From the NCBI RefSeq assembly GCF_004366595.1, contig NZ_SORE01000002.1, positions 186,001 through 250,000 on the forward strand: a DNA stretch of 64,000 nt, read 5' to 3'. Origin of the DNA: Paraburkholderia rhizosphaerae. Its GTDB lineage: Bacteria > Pseudomonadota > Gammaproteobacteria > Burkholderiales > Burkholderiaceae. Of this stretch, positions 26,918 through 34,870 are shown piece by piece (the stretch's first letter is position 1; every line of letters begins with the position of its first letter). A program made the position numbers and the translations under genes. The notes under the pieces were generated by a model, which was not told the origin of the DNA, ran no database searches, and saw only the letters and a list, made by a program, of their open reading frames with translations.

Positions 26918-27566
26918 CGGCGGGCGCTAACTCAGCCTTTCGGTCTTTCACCATGGCGGCGTTAATCAACGCTGCAATTTATCATTGATTCGTGCGTCAC
27001 AATTAATAAATGAAAGCTAACATTTCTATTGGTAATTATTTGAACGTTAATTAACGAATTTATAAACGATTGTTATCGTTTGTGCGGTAGCGTACTTTGC
27101 AAAGGATATTTACTTTGTAATATCAGTATGCGGGGCTGTGAAATAGGTAAAAAGATATTCCGCAACAGTGCTGCATCATTTTAATGCAATCGTAAAAGAT
27201 ACGTTTTCAAATGCATGCCAGATGACTTGATGACCACGCTGTGGCCTGTGTGTTGAACGGTAAAGGCTTATCCCACAAGGGTCCGACGTGTGCCTTATGC
27301 ACTTTGAAGGGGACTTCGGCGGGTGGCGCCAGGGACCTCTCCAACAAAAGAGAAACGTTTTTTATTTATCGAATATTCGCCGCGTGGATATCGTAACAGG
27401 TTGAATATAAACCAATTAAAAGATTGCGAAATAATAATTGTGCAATGCAGTGTCCATTTTGGCGTTTCAGAGTGGAAACATAAAACACGGGCGTAAACCC
27501 TGGATAAATTCAATCGAGTATCGCAAAAGCGCCGCTTGCCCCTTTTCAGTCAAACGTTTGCGCGCA
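26918..27566. other. AT-rich intergenic region
   Basis: This 650-base stretch is far richer in A and T than its surroundings, above all between 26970 and 27240 and between 27350 and 27500, and has no convincing gene. A leftward 72-codon frame at 27295-27513 has no ribosome site and no family similarity. It precedes the glycine-rich secreted protein genes, and its composition suits a region bound by H-NS-type proteins or a long regulatory region with bending sites for a sigma-54 activator. Confidence 0.6.
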
Positions 27567-27582
27567 TGGCACCGCCTATGCA
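27567..27582 (+). promoter_or_regulatory. Sigma-54-like promoter of the glycine-rich protein locus
   Basis: TGGCACCGCCTATGCA fits the -24/-12 consensus, with TGGCAC intact, GG and GC ten bases apart, and one mismatch in the -12 box (ATGCA for TTGCA). The predicted start is near 27594, 50 bases before the ATG of the first glycine-rich protein. No upstream activator site was identified. Confidence 0.55.
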
Positions 27583-27643
27583 GGGAGTGCCGCGGATTGG
27601 CGTAGTGCTGCCAAGCCGCCCCCCATCCTTTGTGGAGGATCAC

Positions 27644-28879
27644 ATGCGAAAAACTTTACTGGCGACCGCTGCAGTCCTGGCCCTCGGCTTCAGCGGCTAC
27701 GCGATGGCAAACCCATGTAGTGGCAATGACTCGTCATGCAACCAGGAAGCCGCCGGCGGCAGTAACAACCTGACGAGCTCGGCAGCATCGACGCAGACTT
27801 CGACGTCGGGTAGCAATGCTAACGAAATCGCGTCAGCAGCGAACCTGTGGCAGAACTCGAACAACTCCACCAGGATCGTTGCATTGAGCCGGCTTGATGG
27901 CACCGTGAGCAATGTCGGCGTGACCAATGTCGGCAACATGGCGACCAACTATGGCAGCGCAGCCGGCGGCCGTGGCGGCAGAGGCGCCGCGGGCTTTGGC
28001 GGCATTGGTGTCGGCGGCGATGGCGGAGCGGGCGGCGCCGGCGGTAACGGCGGCAATGGCGGCAACGCGCGGAATGGTAGCGCAACCGCGGGCGACGCGA
28101 ACAACGCTGGCGCATGGGCCGGTGACGGCAATGCGGGTAACGGTGGACGTGGCGGCTCCGCGCATGCGGGCGGCACGCAAGGTGGCGATGGCCACGGCAG
28201 GGGCGCGGCTGGCGCGGCTGGCAGCCTCGCGCTCGGTGGTTTCGCTGGCGGTCGTGGCGGTGGTGCGGGCGGCAACGGCGGCAATTCCGGGGCAGGTGGC
28301 GCCGGTGGCAACGGCGGCAGAGCAAACGGTGGTGGCGATGCCGCGACGGTGAGCTCGAATTCGCCGGGTGGAGCGGGCGGCGCTGGCGCGGCAGGCGGCG
28401 CGGGCAGCGCAACCGGCGGTGCGGGTAGCGGCACCGGCGGTGCGGCAACGACCGGCGCGACTTCCGGTACGGGTGGCGCAGGCACGGGCACCGGCGGCGC
28501 AGGCGGCGCAGCGACGTCGACGGCTGGCGCGGGCGGTGCAGGAGGCACGGGCACCGGCGGCAACGCGACCAACGGCAGCTCCACTTCGACGGCATCGAAC
28601 GGCAGCGCGACGGCTGGCGTCGGCGCGGGCGGTGCGGTCGGCGGTGCGGGCGGCGCGGGCGGTACCGGCAATGGTGGCGTCGGCAACGGTGCGGCTGGCG
28701 GCGCGGGCGGCAACGGTGGCACCAATACCGTCGACGCAGGCTCCTTCAACATGAGCAACACGATGACGGGCGCTGCGCAATCGGCTGCCGGCATCGTCGT
28801 GATGAACCAGAACAGCGGTGTCGCGTCGCTCGTGCAACAGGCGGTCACCGTTCAGGCCAACCTGACCGTTGGCCACTAA
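27644..28879 (+). CDS. Secreted glycine-rich PGRS-like protein A
   Basis: A 411-residue exported protein. Signal peptide 1-22 (cut after AMA); N-terminal Ser/Asn/Thr-rich region 23-104 with Cys25 and Cys32 and NANEIAS; glycine-rich region about 105-360 made of GGxGG, GGAGG and GNGGN units with Ala and Thr; and a conserved C terminus 361-411 with FNMSNTMT, QNSG (389-392) and TVQANLTVGH at the end. The composition resembles mycobacterial PGRS proteins and would suit stacked glycine-rich helices or fibres. The start is set by GGAGG before ATG 27644. Its paralogue follows after 24 bases. By context (C39 peptidase, FapF-like porin) it is a probable surface fibre or matrix component; this is inferred. 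Confidence 0.82.
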   Translation: MRKTLLATAAVLALGFSGYAMANPCSGNDSSCNQEAAGGSNNLTSSAASTQTSTSGSNANEIASAANLWQNSNNSTRIVALSRLDGTVSNVGVTNVGNMATNYGSAAGGRGGRGAAGFGGIGVGGDGGAGGAGGNGGNGGNARNGSATAGDANNAGAWAGDGNAGNGGRGGSAHAGGTQGGDGHGRGAAGAAGSLALGGFAGGRGGGAGGNGGNSGAGGAGGNGGRANGGGDAATVSSNSPGGAGGAGAAGGAGSATGGAGSGTGGAATTGATSGTGGAGTGTGGAGGAATSTAGAGGAGGTGTGGNATNGSSTSTASNGSATAGVGAGGAVGGAGGAGGTGNGGVGNGAAGGAGGNGGTNTVDAGSFNMSNTMTGAAQSAAGIVVMNQNSGVASLVQQAVTVQANLTVGH

Positions 28880-28903
28880 CGCAACCAGTCATAGGAGGCT
28901 CTC

Positions 28904-30133
28904 ATGAGAAAGACTCTGATGGCGAGTGCTGCGGTCCTTGCGCTGGGCTTTAGCGGGTACGTGATGGCGAACCCGTGTAGCGACGGCAAGGACTCGTGCA
29001 ACCAGAGCGCGGCCGGTGGTGGGAATACGTCGGCGGTCAGTGCGACAGGGAATCAGACCAGCACGTCGGGCGACAACGCGAATGAAATCGCGTCGGGCGC
29101 AACGGTCAACCAGGATTCGTTCAACACGACCAAGGCAGTTGCGCTTGGCAAGCTGAACGGCTCGGTAACCGGTCTTGGCGTGTCGGGTATCGGCAATGTC
29201 GCACTGAACACGGGTAGCGCGGCCGGCGGCCGCGGCGGCCGTGGCGGTGCCGGCTTTGCCGGTATCGGCGTCGGTGGCAACGGCGGCGATTCCGGCAATA
29301 GCGGCAACGGCGGCAATGGCGGTAATGCCAGGAACGGCAGCGCGAACGCTGGCTCTGTAACCAACGACGGCGCGGTAGCCGGCACCGGTTACGGTGGCGA
29401 TGGCGCGCGTGGCGGCCGGGCGAGCGCCGGCGGCACACAAGGCGGCGATGGCTCAGGTCATGGCGGCTTCGCGGTGGCGCTGAGCGGCGCGGCGGGTGGC
29501 TTCGCAGGCGCGCGTGGCGGTGGCGCTGGCGGTAACGGCGGCGGCGGCGGTGGCGGCGGCGATGGTGGCAATGGCGGTCGTGCGAACTCGATGTCCGGTA
29601 GCGCGTCCGCGACGTCCGCAGGCGGCGACGGCGGTGCGGGTGGTGCCGGCGGCGGAGGCAGCGCCACCGGCGGCGCAGCAACCGCGACGGGCGGTGCGGG
29701 TACGACCGGCGCAACCACCGCAACTGGCGGCGCAGGCAGCGGCACGGGCGGCAACGGTGGTGCGGCAACCGCCACGGCTGGCGCGGGCGGCGCGGGCGGC
29801 ACCGGCACGGGCGGCACGTCGACCAACGGCGATGCAACCACGACCGCGACTAACGGCAGCGCAACCGGCGGTGCAGGTGCGGCCGGCGGTGCGGGCGTAG
29901 CCGGCGCCGCGGGCGCAACCGGAACCGGCGGTGCCGGAACCGGCGGCGCGGGCGGTGCGGGCGGCGCGGGCGGCACCAATACCGTCAACGCTGGCACGTT
30001 CGACATGAGCAACACGATGACGGCAGCAGCGCAATCGGCGGCAGGCATCTCGGTGATGAACCAGACGAGTGCGGCAGCTTCGCTTGCGCAACAGGCAGTC
30101 ACGGTTCAGGCGAATCTCACCGTCGGACATTAG
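28904..30133 (+). CDS. Secreted glycine-rich PGRS-like protein B
   Basis: A 409-residue paralogue of the preceding protein with the same plan: signal peptide 1-22, paired Cys25 and Cys32 (NPCSDGKDSC), NANEIASGA, glycine-rich core about 105-358, and a conserved tail 359-409 ending TVQANLTVGH. The ends of the two proteins are highly alike while the glycine-rich middle differs in detail, so the pair arose by tandem duplication. The ATG follows AGGAGG. Likely co-transcribed with protein A from the sigma-54-like promoter. Role as a structural surface polymer is inferred. Confidence 0.82.
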   Translation: MRKTLMASAAVLALGFSGYVMANPCSDGKDSCNQSAAGGGNTSAVSATGNQTSTSGDNANEIASGATVNQDSFNTTKAVALGKLNGSVTGLGVSGIGNVALNTGSAAGGRGGRGGAGFAGIGVGGNGGDSGNSGNGGNGGNARNGSANAGSVTNDGAVAGTGYGGDGARGGRASAGGTQGGDGSGHGGFAVALSGAAGGFAGARGGGAGGNGGGGGGGGDGGNGGRANSMSGSASATSAGGDGGAGGAGGGGSATGGAATATGGAGTTGATTATGGAGSGTGGNGGAATATAGAGGAGGTGTGGTSTNGDATTTATNGSATGGAGAAGGAGVAGAAGATGTGGAGTGGAGGAGGAGGTNTVNAGTFDMSNTMTAAAQSAAGISVMNQTSAAASLAQQAVTVQANLTVGH

Positions 30134-30316
30134 TCCGCGGAAGCCTCGAACGTCGATGCCGAGGAGCGAGCCGCGGAGCATGTACCCCAAAAGTTCCGCG
30201 GCGAGCGCTCCGTGACCGGGCGGGCGACGCCAGCTCGTCGCCTCGTCCGGCGCTGACCATAGATATCCGGTCCCGGCGCGGTGCATGCCGCCGCATCGGG
30301 ACGAAGGGAGACGCTC

Positions 30317-30808
30317 ATGCAAGCGCGCAAGAGCTGTTCGTTGCTCGTTGTACCGGTCATGCTCGCCGTGCACGGTCTCGCGTGCGCGGCCGACGCAACG
30401 CCGCTGATCGCTGCGGCGGCGCAGGCGCAAGCGGTGGGACCCGCCGCGGCGGTTCCTGTCGCGGCGGACGCGCCGTCAGTGCCTGGAAGTGCGCCCGCGG
30501 TAGTCGCGACGTCCCCGCAGGCGCCACAAGCGACACACGCAACATCGGCGGCACAGGACGACGTATTCGGCGTCGCGATGACCGCCGGGCAACTGGACGC
30601 GCATCGCGGCGGCGACGCGCTGATCGGCCAGAACGATCTGACCGGTACGGTCGCGAACAATACGGCCAACCGCGTTGTGACCGGATCGAATTCGATCAGC
30701 GAGGGTTCGTTCGCGAATTCGAGTGGTCTGCCGACCGTGATCCAGAATTCCGGCGCGAACGTGTTGATTCAGAACGCGACCGTGCTGAACGTCCGTTTCG
30801 GTAACTGA
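30317..30808 (+). CDS. Small secreted protein with internal double-glycine site
   Basis: A 163-residue exported protein: signal peptide 1-24 (cut after ACA), Ala/Pro-rich linker 25-80, then a beta-rich C-terminal domain of Asn/Ser/Gly-rich sequence (99-163). Before that domain is MTAGQLDAHRGG (88-99), which fits the C39 leader consensus with Leu at -7 and Gly-Gly at -2/-1. The C terminus has VIQNSG (141-146) and LIQNA, like the tails of the glycine-rich proteins. The next gene encodes a C39 peptidase. I infer that it is an accessory fibre or chaperone-like subunit released by cleavage after Gly99. Start at 30317 follows AAGGGAG. Confidence 0.75.
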   Translation: MQARKSCSLLVVPVMLAVHGLACAADATPLIAAAAQAQAVGPAAAVPVAADAPSVPGSAPAVVATSPQAPQATHATSAAQDDVFGVAMTAGQLDAHRGGDALIGQNDLTGTVANNTANRVVTGSNSISEGSFANSSGLPTVIQNSGANVLIQNATVLNVRFGN

Positions 30809-30823
30809 GCGGGGCATGCTGCG

Positions 30824-31528
30824 ATGATTCATTTTGTCCGTCCCGCGGCCTGGCCGGCTGTTGTCCTCGCGTGCGTGCTGACGTTGTGGTCCGCCGCGCG
30901 CGCGGACGACATCATGATTACCGATCCGCAAGGCGCAAGCTACGCGATGCACGTGACGAGCCTCAAGGAGGCGCGTTTCAAGCGGACCATCAAGCAGCAA
31001 TTCGATTTCAGTTGCGGGTCCGCCGCGGTCGCGACGCTGCTCACGTACCAGTACAACTATCCGGTGAGCGAGCAAACGGCGTTTCAGGAAATGTTCCTCG
31101 ACGGCGATCAGCAGAAAATTCGCCAGCAAGGGTTTTCGCTGCTCGACATCAAGCGCTTTCTGGAGCGGCGCGGTTTTATCGCGGACGGATATGAGCTGCC
31201 GTTGCAGAAGCTCGCGGATACAAACACGCCGGCGATCGTACTGATCAGCGAGAGCGGGTATCACCATTTCGTCGTGGTGAAAGGATTTCGCAACAACCGC
31301 GTGCTGATCGGCGATCCGGCGACCGGTACGCGGCCGATTCCGCAGGAAAGCTTTGAAAAGAAGTGGGAAGACCAGGTTTTGTTCGTGATCCACAACAAGC
31401 CGGGCGTGGGCATTTTCAATAGCCCGGCGGACTGGCGTGTTGCACCGAGCGCGCCGCTTTACACGGGGATCAATCGCGACGGGCTCTATTTCGTCGTGAT
31501 TCCCAAACACGGACCGAGCGACTTCTGA
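30824..31528 (+). CDS. C39-family peptidase, FapD-like
   Basis: A 234-residue exported cysteine peptidase: signal peptide 1-27 (cut after ARA) and a C39 domain with the oxyanion Gln58/59 and Cys64 in KQQFDFSCGSAA, catalytic His147/148 in SGYHHFVVVKGF, and Asp164 in IGDPATG. All catalytic residues are present. C39 domains usually sit in ABC exporters and cut leaders after Gly-Gly; a free-standing exported C39 enzyme is typical of FapD in Pseudomonas amyloid operons. It lies between two genes whose products carry RGG sites matching that specificity. Periplasmic action is inferred. Confidence 0.85.
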   Translation: MIHFVRPAAWPAVVLACVLTLWSAARADDIMITDPQGASYAMHVTSLKEARFKRTIKQQFDFSCGSAAVATLLTYQYNYPVSEQTAFQEMFLDGDQQKIRQQGFSLLDIKRFLERRGFIADGYELPLQKLADTNTPAIVLISESGYHHFVVVKGFRNNRVLIGDPATGTRPIPQESFEKKWEDQVLFVIHNKPGVGIFNSPADWRVAPSAPLYTGINRDGLYFVVIPKHGPSDF

Positions 31529-31535
31529 GGCGATC

Positions 31536-33284
31536 ATGAAGACGGAGACACGCAAGTTCGCGCGTATCGCCACCGTCGTGTGTGGAAGCGTCGCGCCGTT
31601 TGCGGCGCACGCGCAACAGATTGACACGGTCGCGGAATCCGCGCTCCAGTCTGCTGCCGCGGCAGCGCCGATGGTCGCGGGCGTCGTGCAACCAGATGAA
31701 GAAAGCACGCGCGCGTCGGCAAATTTGCCGATTGTCGATGCGGCGCAAACGGATGCACAATGCGTGACCGATGCGGCGAGCGCGCGCAGCGTACCGGTTT
31801 CGTACGCCGCGCCGATTGCTGTTCCAGGGCATACGGACACGGTTGCGAATATGAGTACAGAGACAGCAGCACCGGTCGTCGCCGCGGCGCAGGCGAATGA
31901 ACTGGAATGGGGCGAGCCGCGCGACGATGCGGCGAAGGTGGCGGACGTCGACCTGCCGTCTCCGGTGCGGCCGGTGCCGCTCGAAGAGGCCGCGCGCATG
32001 GAAGGCGCGCCGGACGTGCCGCATCAAATCGAAAGTTCGCTGCCGGGTGCGCGGCATGCCGACAAGGTGCCGCCTGCAAAACCGGTGCTGTTGCCGAATG
32101 TGCAGCGGCCCGTGCACAAGGCACCGGTTTCGTACGCGGCGCCGATAGCGGTTCCGGTTCACGCGGCGGGTGAAGAGAGGCGCGCCGAAGTGGCGCGTGT
32201 GGAAGGGAACTCCGCTGAAGTGAAGCGCGCCGAGGTAAGCGGCGCGCTGGCGAATCCCGCCGAAGCGGACCGCGCGCTAGCGATCCGAACCGAATCGAAC
32301 GAGGCCGAAGCGTCGCCGTCGCCGCGCGATGACAAGCCGGCGGCGCAAGCGGCTACTGCCGCAAACGTCGTTGAAGCCACGCCGCCTCGTGTCGTCGCGC
32401 AAACCCCAGCCGATGGACAGCCGATGCGTGCGACACCGCAACGGCGCGTGTCCTACGCGGCCCCGGTCGCCGTGCCCACGCATGACGGCACGCGTGCAAT
32501 GTCTGACGCACACGGTTTTCCGCCTTCCGCGCCGGCACTCCCGCAAGCGAAGCCGTTTGCACTCGCGCATGTGAAATCGTCGGCCGCCACGGCGCCCGTC
32601 GTGCAAATGTTGCAATTGCCGGGACCGTCGGTAGCACCGTCGCCATCGCCGCGCGCCGATTCACGCGTTGCATCGACGCCTGCCGCATTGCCGTCCCCAC
32701 CGGCGAAGCCGCCCGTTTCGTACGCCGCGCCAATCGCAGTGACAGCGCGCGCGGATTCGTCAGCTAGCGCGAAGCCGAACGCGCAATCGAACGCACAGCA
32801 GGTTGCACAGCACGGCGCGCAACCGCAAGCGCAACCCGCTCAGGCTGCCGCGAGCACCGAAGATCCGCAATGGTCGATGCCACAGAAGGTCGCGATCAGC
32901 GACGACCGGCTCGACAAAATGCGCGGCGGCTTCGATCTGTCGTCGGGATTGAAAGTGTCGTTCGGCATTTCGCGGATGGTGGTCGTCAACGGTAATCTCG
33001 TGACGACGACCAGCTTCAATATTCCGGACATCAGCCACATCAGCGCGCAGCAGGCGCAGCAACTGGCTTCGGTCAACGCGGGCGCTCTGGTTCAGAACGG
33101 ACCGGGCAATGTCGTGCAGCCCGGTGCGCTACCTTCGCTGTCGGGCGCGGTGATCCAGAACACGTTGAGCAACCAGCAGATCCAGGCATTAACGACGATC
33201 AACACGACGGTCAATTCGCTATCGATGTTCAAGAATGCCAATATCGGCTCGACATTGAGCGGTGCGCTCGTGCGAGGTCGATAG
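31536..33284 (+). CDS. Large secreted Ala/Pro-rich protein with VSYAAPIAVP repeats and RGG site
   Basis: A 582-residue exported protein of unknown family. After a signal sequence (1-24, cut near AHA) comes a long Ala/Pro/Val-rich region with four copies of VSYAAP(I/V)AV(P/T): residues 88-97, 198-207, 305-314 and 394-403, spaced about 90-110 residues. At 454-465 is ISDDRLDKMRGG, a good match to the C39 double-glycine leader (Ile-12, Ser-11, Leu-7, Met-4, Gly-2, Gly-1). The last 117 residues form a beta-rich domain with KVSFGISRMVVVNGNLVTTT and VIQNTLSNQQIQAL. It follows the C39 gene by seven bases, in the same operon. I infer an accessory secreted subunit processed after Gly465. Confidence 0.75.
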   Translation: MKTETRKFARIATVVCGSVAPFAAHAQQIDTVAESALQSAAAAAPMVAGVVQPDEESTRASANLPIVDAAQTDAQCVTDAASARSVPVSYAAPIAVPGHTDTVANMSTETAAPVVAAAQANELEWGEPRDDAAKVADVDLPSPVRPVPLEEAARMEGAPDVPHQIESSLPGARHADKVPPAKPVLLPNVQRPVHKAPVSYAAPIAVPVHAAGEERRAEVARVEGNSAEVKRAEVSGALANPAEADRALAIRTESNEAEASPSPRDDKPAAQAATAANVVEATPPRVVAQTPADGQPMRATPQRRVSYAAPVAVPTHDGTRAMSDAHGFPPSAPALPQAKPFALAHVKSSAATAPVVQMLQLPGPSVAPSPSPRADSRVASTPAALPSPPAKPPVSYAAPIAVTARADSSASAKPNAQSNAQQVAQHGAQPQAQPAQAAASTEDPQWSMPQKVAISDDRLDKMRGGFDLSSGLKVSFGISRMVVVNGNLVTTTSFNIPDISHISAQQAQQLASVNAGALVQNGPGNVVQPGALPSLSGAVIQNTLSNQQIQALTTINTTVNSLSMFKNANIGSTLSGALVRGR

Positions 33285-33311
33285 GCGGTAGCGGCACATG
33301 TGCGAGTCGGT

Positions 33312-33341
33312 GTGCACCGCATTGACTTCAATGCGGTGCAC
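33312..33341. terminator. Stem-loop between convergent genes
   Basis: GTGCACCGCATTGA pairs with TCAATGCGGTGCAC across a two-base loop. It lies between the convergent large secreted protein gene and the FapF-like gene and could end transcription from both sides, although no T run follows. Confidence 0.55.
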
Positions 33342-33352
33342 CGTGCGTGTGG

Positions 33353-34870
33353 TCAGAACGTGATCGGCAGGCGGAACGTCAGCGTGAGGTCCGGCGTGTC
33401 GCGCGTCAGGCCCGCGCCGATTGAAAAGTTCAACGTGGTCTTCGGCGACAGCCGATACGAATACCCGATAAGCAGCGTGCCGAGCACGACGCGTACCGAG
33501 CCGGGAACGGTCTGACCGTTCTGCTTGGTCGGCAACACGATGCTCTGGTCGTAACCGATACTGAACGACGATTTTTCGTTTAACGCGAGACCCATGCCGA
33601 CGTTGAAGCCCCAGATATCGCCGGGCTGTATGCGGCCGACAAAGTCCTTTTCGCCGTTAAGAATCGTCAGGCTCAAGTCGCTTCGCCCGAAACTGTGCAG
33701 GTAGCTGAAGTTGCCGAAGAACACCACCGGATCGCTCGGGAACAACCAGGTGAGACCCGGCTGGATCGCGTAAAAGCCGGTACCGGTCGGCTGTTCGAGC
33801 GGCAGGCCGGTGCCCGTCGTGTTGCCGATGCAGCGTGTCACGCAGTCGGTCACGACGTCGAACGGGCTTTTGCCGGTGGCAGTCTTGAAGCGCAACCAGC
33901 CGACGTAGTAGAACTTGTCCGGACCACCTTCGTTCAACTGGTAGCGCAGCGTCATTTCGACGTCGCCGATGTTATGGCCGCTGCTATTGAACACGTTGTC
34001 CTGGGCCGAACCGGTGAACACTTCGCGGCTCACGGTATCGTTGCTCGAGTAGACGTACGGCACGCGCACTTCCACTTCCATCCGGTTGGTGATCCCGTAG
34101 CGTGCGGCAAGGCCCGCCGTCAGCACGGTCGACTTGATTTCTCGCACGTCGATCAGGCCGATCAGCAGCGCCGGGATGATCGTGTAGCCGACCAGCGCGA
34201 CGCGGTCCGACGATGAATAGCCGAACTGGAACGATGGCTCGATCGTTATCTTGCCGCGCGGCGTGAGCACGCCCGGCTGATCGAAGATCGGCGCGACAGC
34301 AGGCGGTGCGGTATCCGCCACCGGCGCCTGGCCGACAGGCTGTTGCGCCGCGGGCGCCGCGCTTTGGTTCGCGGGTTGACTGGCGGATTGATTGACCGGC
34401 TGGTCAGGTGCCTGGTTTGGCGCTTGACTGGATGTAGGCGCCGCGTTCTGCGCGCTCTGCGCGGACGTTGCAGCCGGCGCCGCCGCCTGTGCCGCTCCCG
34501 CGGTGCCGCCAGCAGCCGCGCCAACTCCCGCACCCGCGCCCGCACCCGCTCCCGCTCCCGCGGCCGCATCCTGCGCGATGCCAGGCGCTGCTCCTCCGCC
34601 AACGCCCGGCTCACCCGCGCCGCGCTTCGATTCCAGCATGCGCGAGTCGAGTGCGCGGCTCAATTGCTGGAAATTCGCCTCCTCTTCGGCGAGTTTCCGC
34701 TTCAATGCGTCGAGCTCTTTAATGCGGTTGTTCAATTCCTGCCGAAGCGTTGCGATGTTTTCCTGCGAGGTCTGATCGTCGAGCGATTGCGCATGCAATT
34801 CGGCATGAAAGAAAAATAATAAAGTCGCATAACTGATCGTGCGGAAATGTCGCAATGGCTCGCGCTTCAT
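33353..34870 (-). CDS. Outer-membrane beta-barrel with coiled coil, FapF-like
   Basis: A 505-residue exported protein. Signal peptide about 1-27; coiled coil about 36-80 (heptads in LRQELNNRIKELDALKRKL); a low-complexity Ala/Gly/Pro/Gln linker about 83-195; and a beta-barrel domain about 200-505 that begins PRGKITIEPSFQFGYSSS and ends in Phe, the outer-membrane signature. This plan equals that of FapF, the trimeric amyloid-export pore of Pseudomonas, whose coiled coil and linker gate the barrel. It is convergent with the secreted-protein operon. The ATG follows GGAGA. The barrel part alone could also suit an annotation such as transporter or MetA-pathway protein, so FapF identity is a structural inference. 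Confidence 0.75.
   Translation of the reverse strand: MKREPLRHFRTISYATLLFFFHAELHAQSLDDQTSQENIATLRQELNNRIKELDALKRKLAEEEANFQQLSRALDSRMLESKRGAGEPGVGGGAAPGIAQDAAAGAGAGAGAGAGVGAAAGGTAGAAQAAAPAATSAQSAQNAAPTSSQAPNQAPDQPVNQSASQPANQSAAPAAQQPVGQAPVADTAPPAVAPIFDQPGVLTPRGKITIEPSFQFGYSSSDRVALVGYTIIPALLIGLIDVREIKSTVLTAGLAARYGITNRMEVEVRVPYVYSSNDTVSREVFTGSAQDNVFNSSGHNIGDVEMTLRYQLNEGGPDKFYYVGWLRFKTATGKSPFDVVTDCVTRCIGNTTGTGLPLEQPTGTGFYAIQPGLTWLFPSDPVVFFGNFSYLHSFGRSDLSLTILNGEKDFVGRIQPGDIWGFNVGMGLALNEKSSFSIGYDQSIVLPTKQNGQTVPGSVRVVLGTLLIGYSYRLSPKTTLNFSIGAGLTRDTPDLTLTFRLPITF

Noticed and set aside
27295-27513. A leftward 72-codon frame in the AT-rich region
   Set aside because: No ribosome site, no known family and composition like non-coding DNA.
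27725-27770. Double-glycine C39 sites in the glycine-rich proteins (EAAGG and SAAGG near residue 38)
   Set aside because: They lack Leu at -7 and a hydrophobic -4 residue, unlike the two better sites in the other secreted proteins.
27819-28876. Long leftward frames opposite the glycine-rich genes rich in Arg, Pro or Ala
   Set aside because: They are direct shadows of the GGC-rich repeats and have no start signals.
27948-30000. A CRISPR-like or satellite repeat array
   Set aside because: The regularity comes from glycine codons in an open frame; there are no constant repeats and spacers.
27644-30133. True mycobacterial PE_PGRS origin of the glycine-rich genes
   Set aside because: There is no PE domain; Sec signal peptides and neighbours are proteobacterial, so convergence is likelier than transfer.
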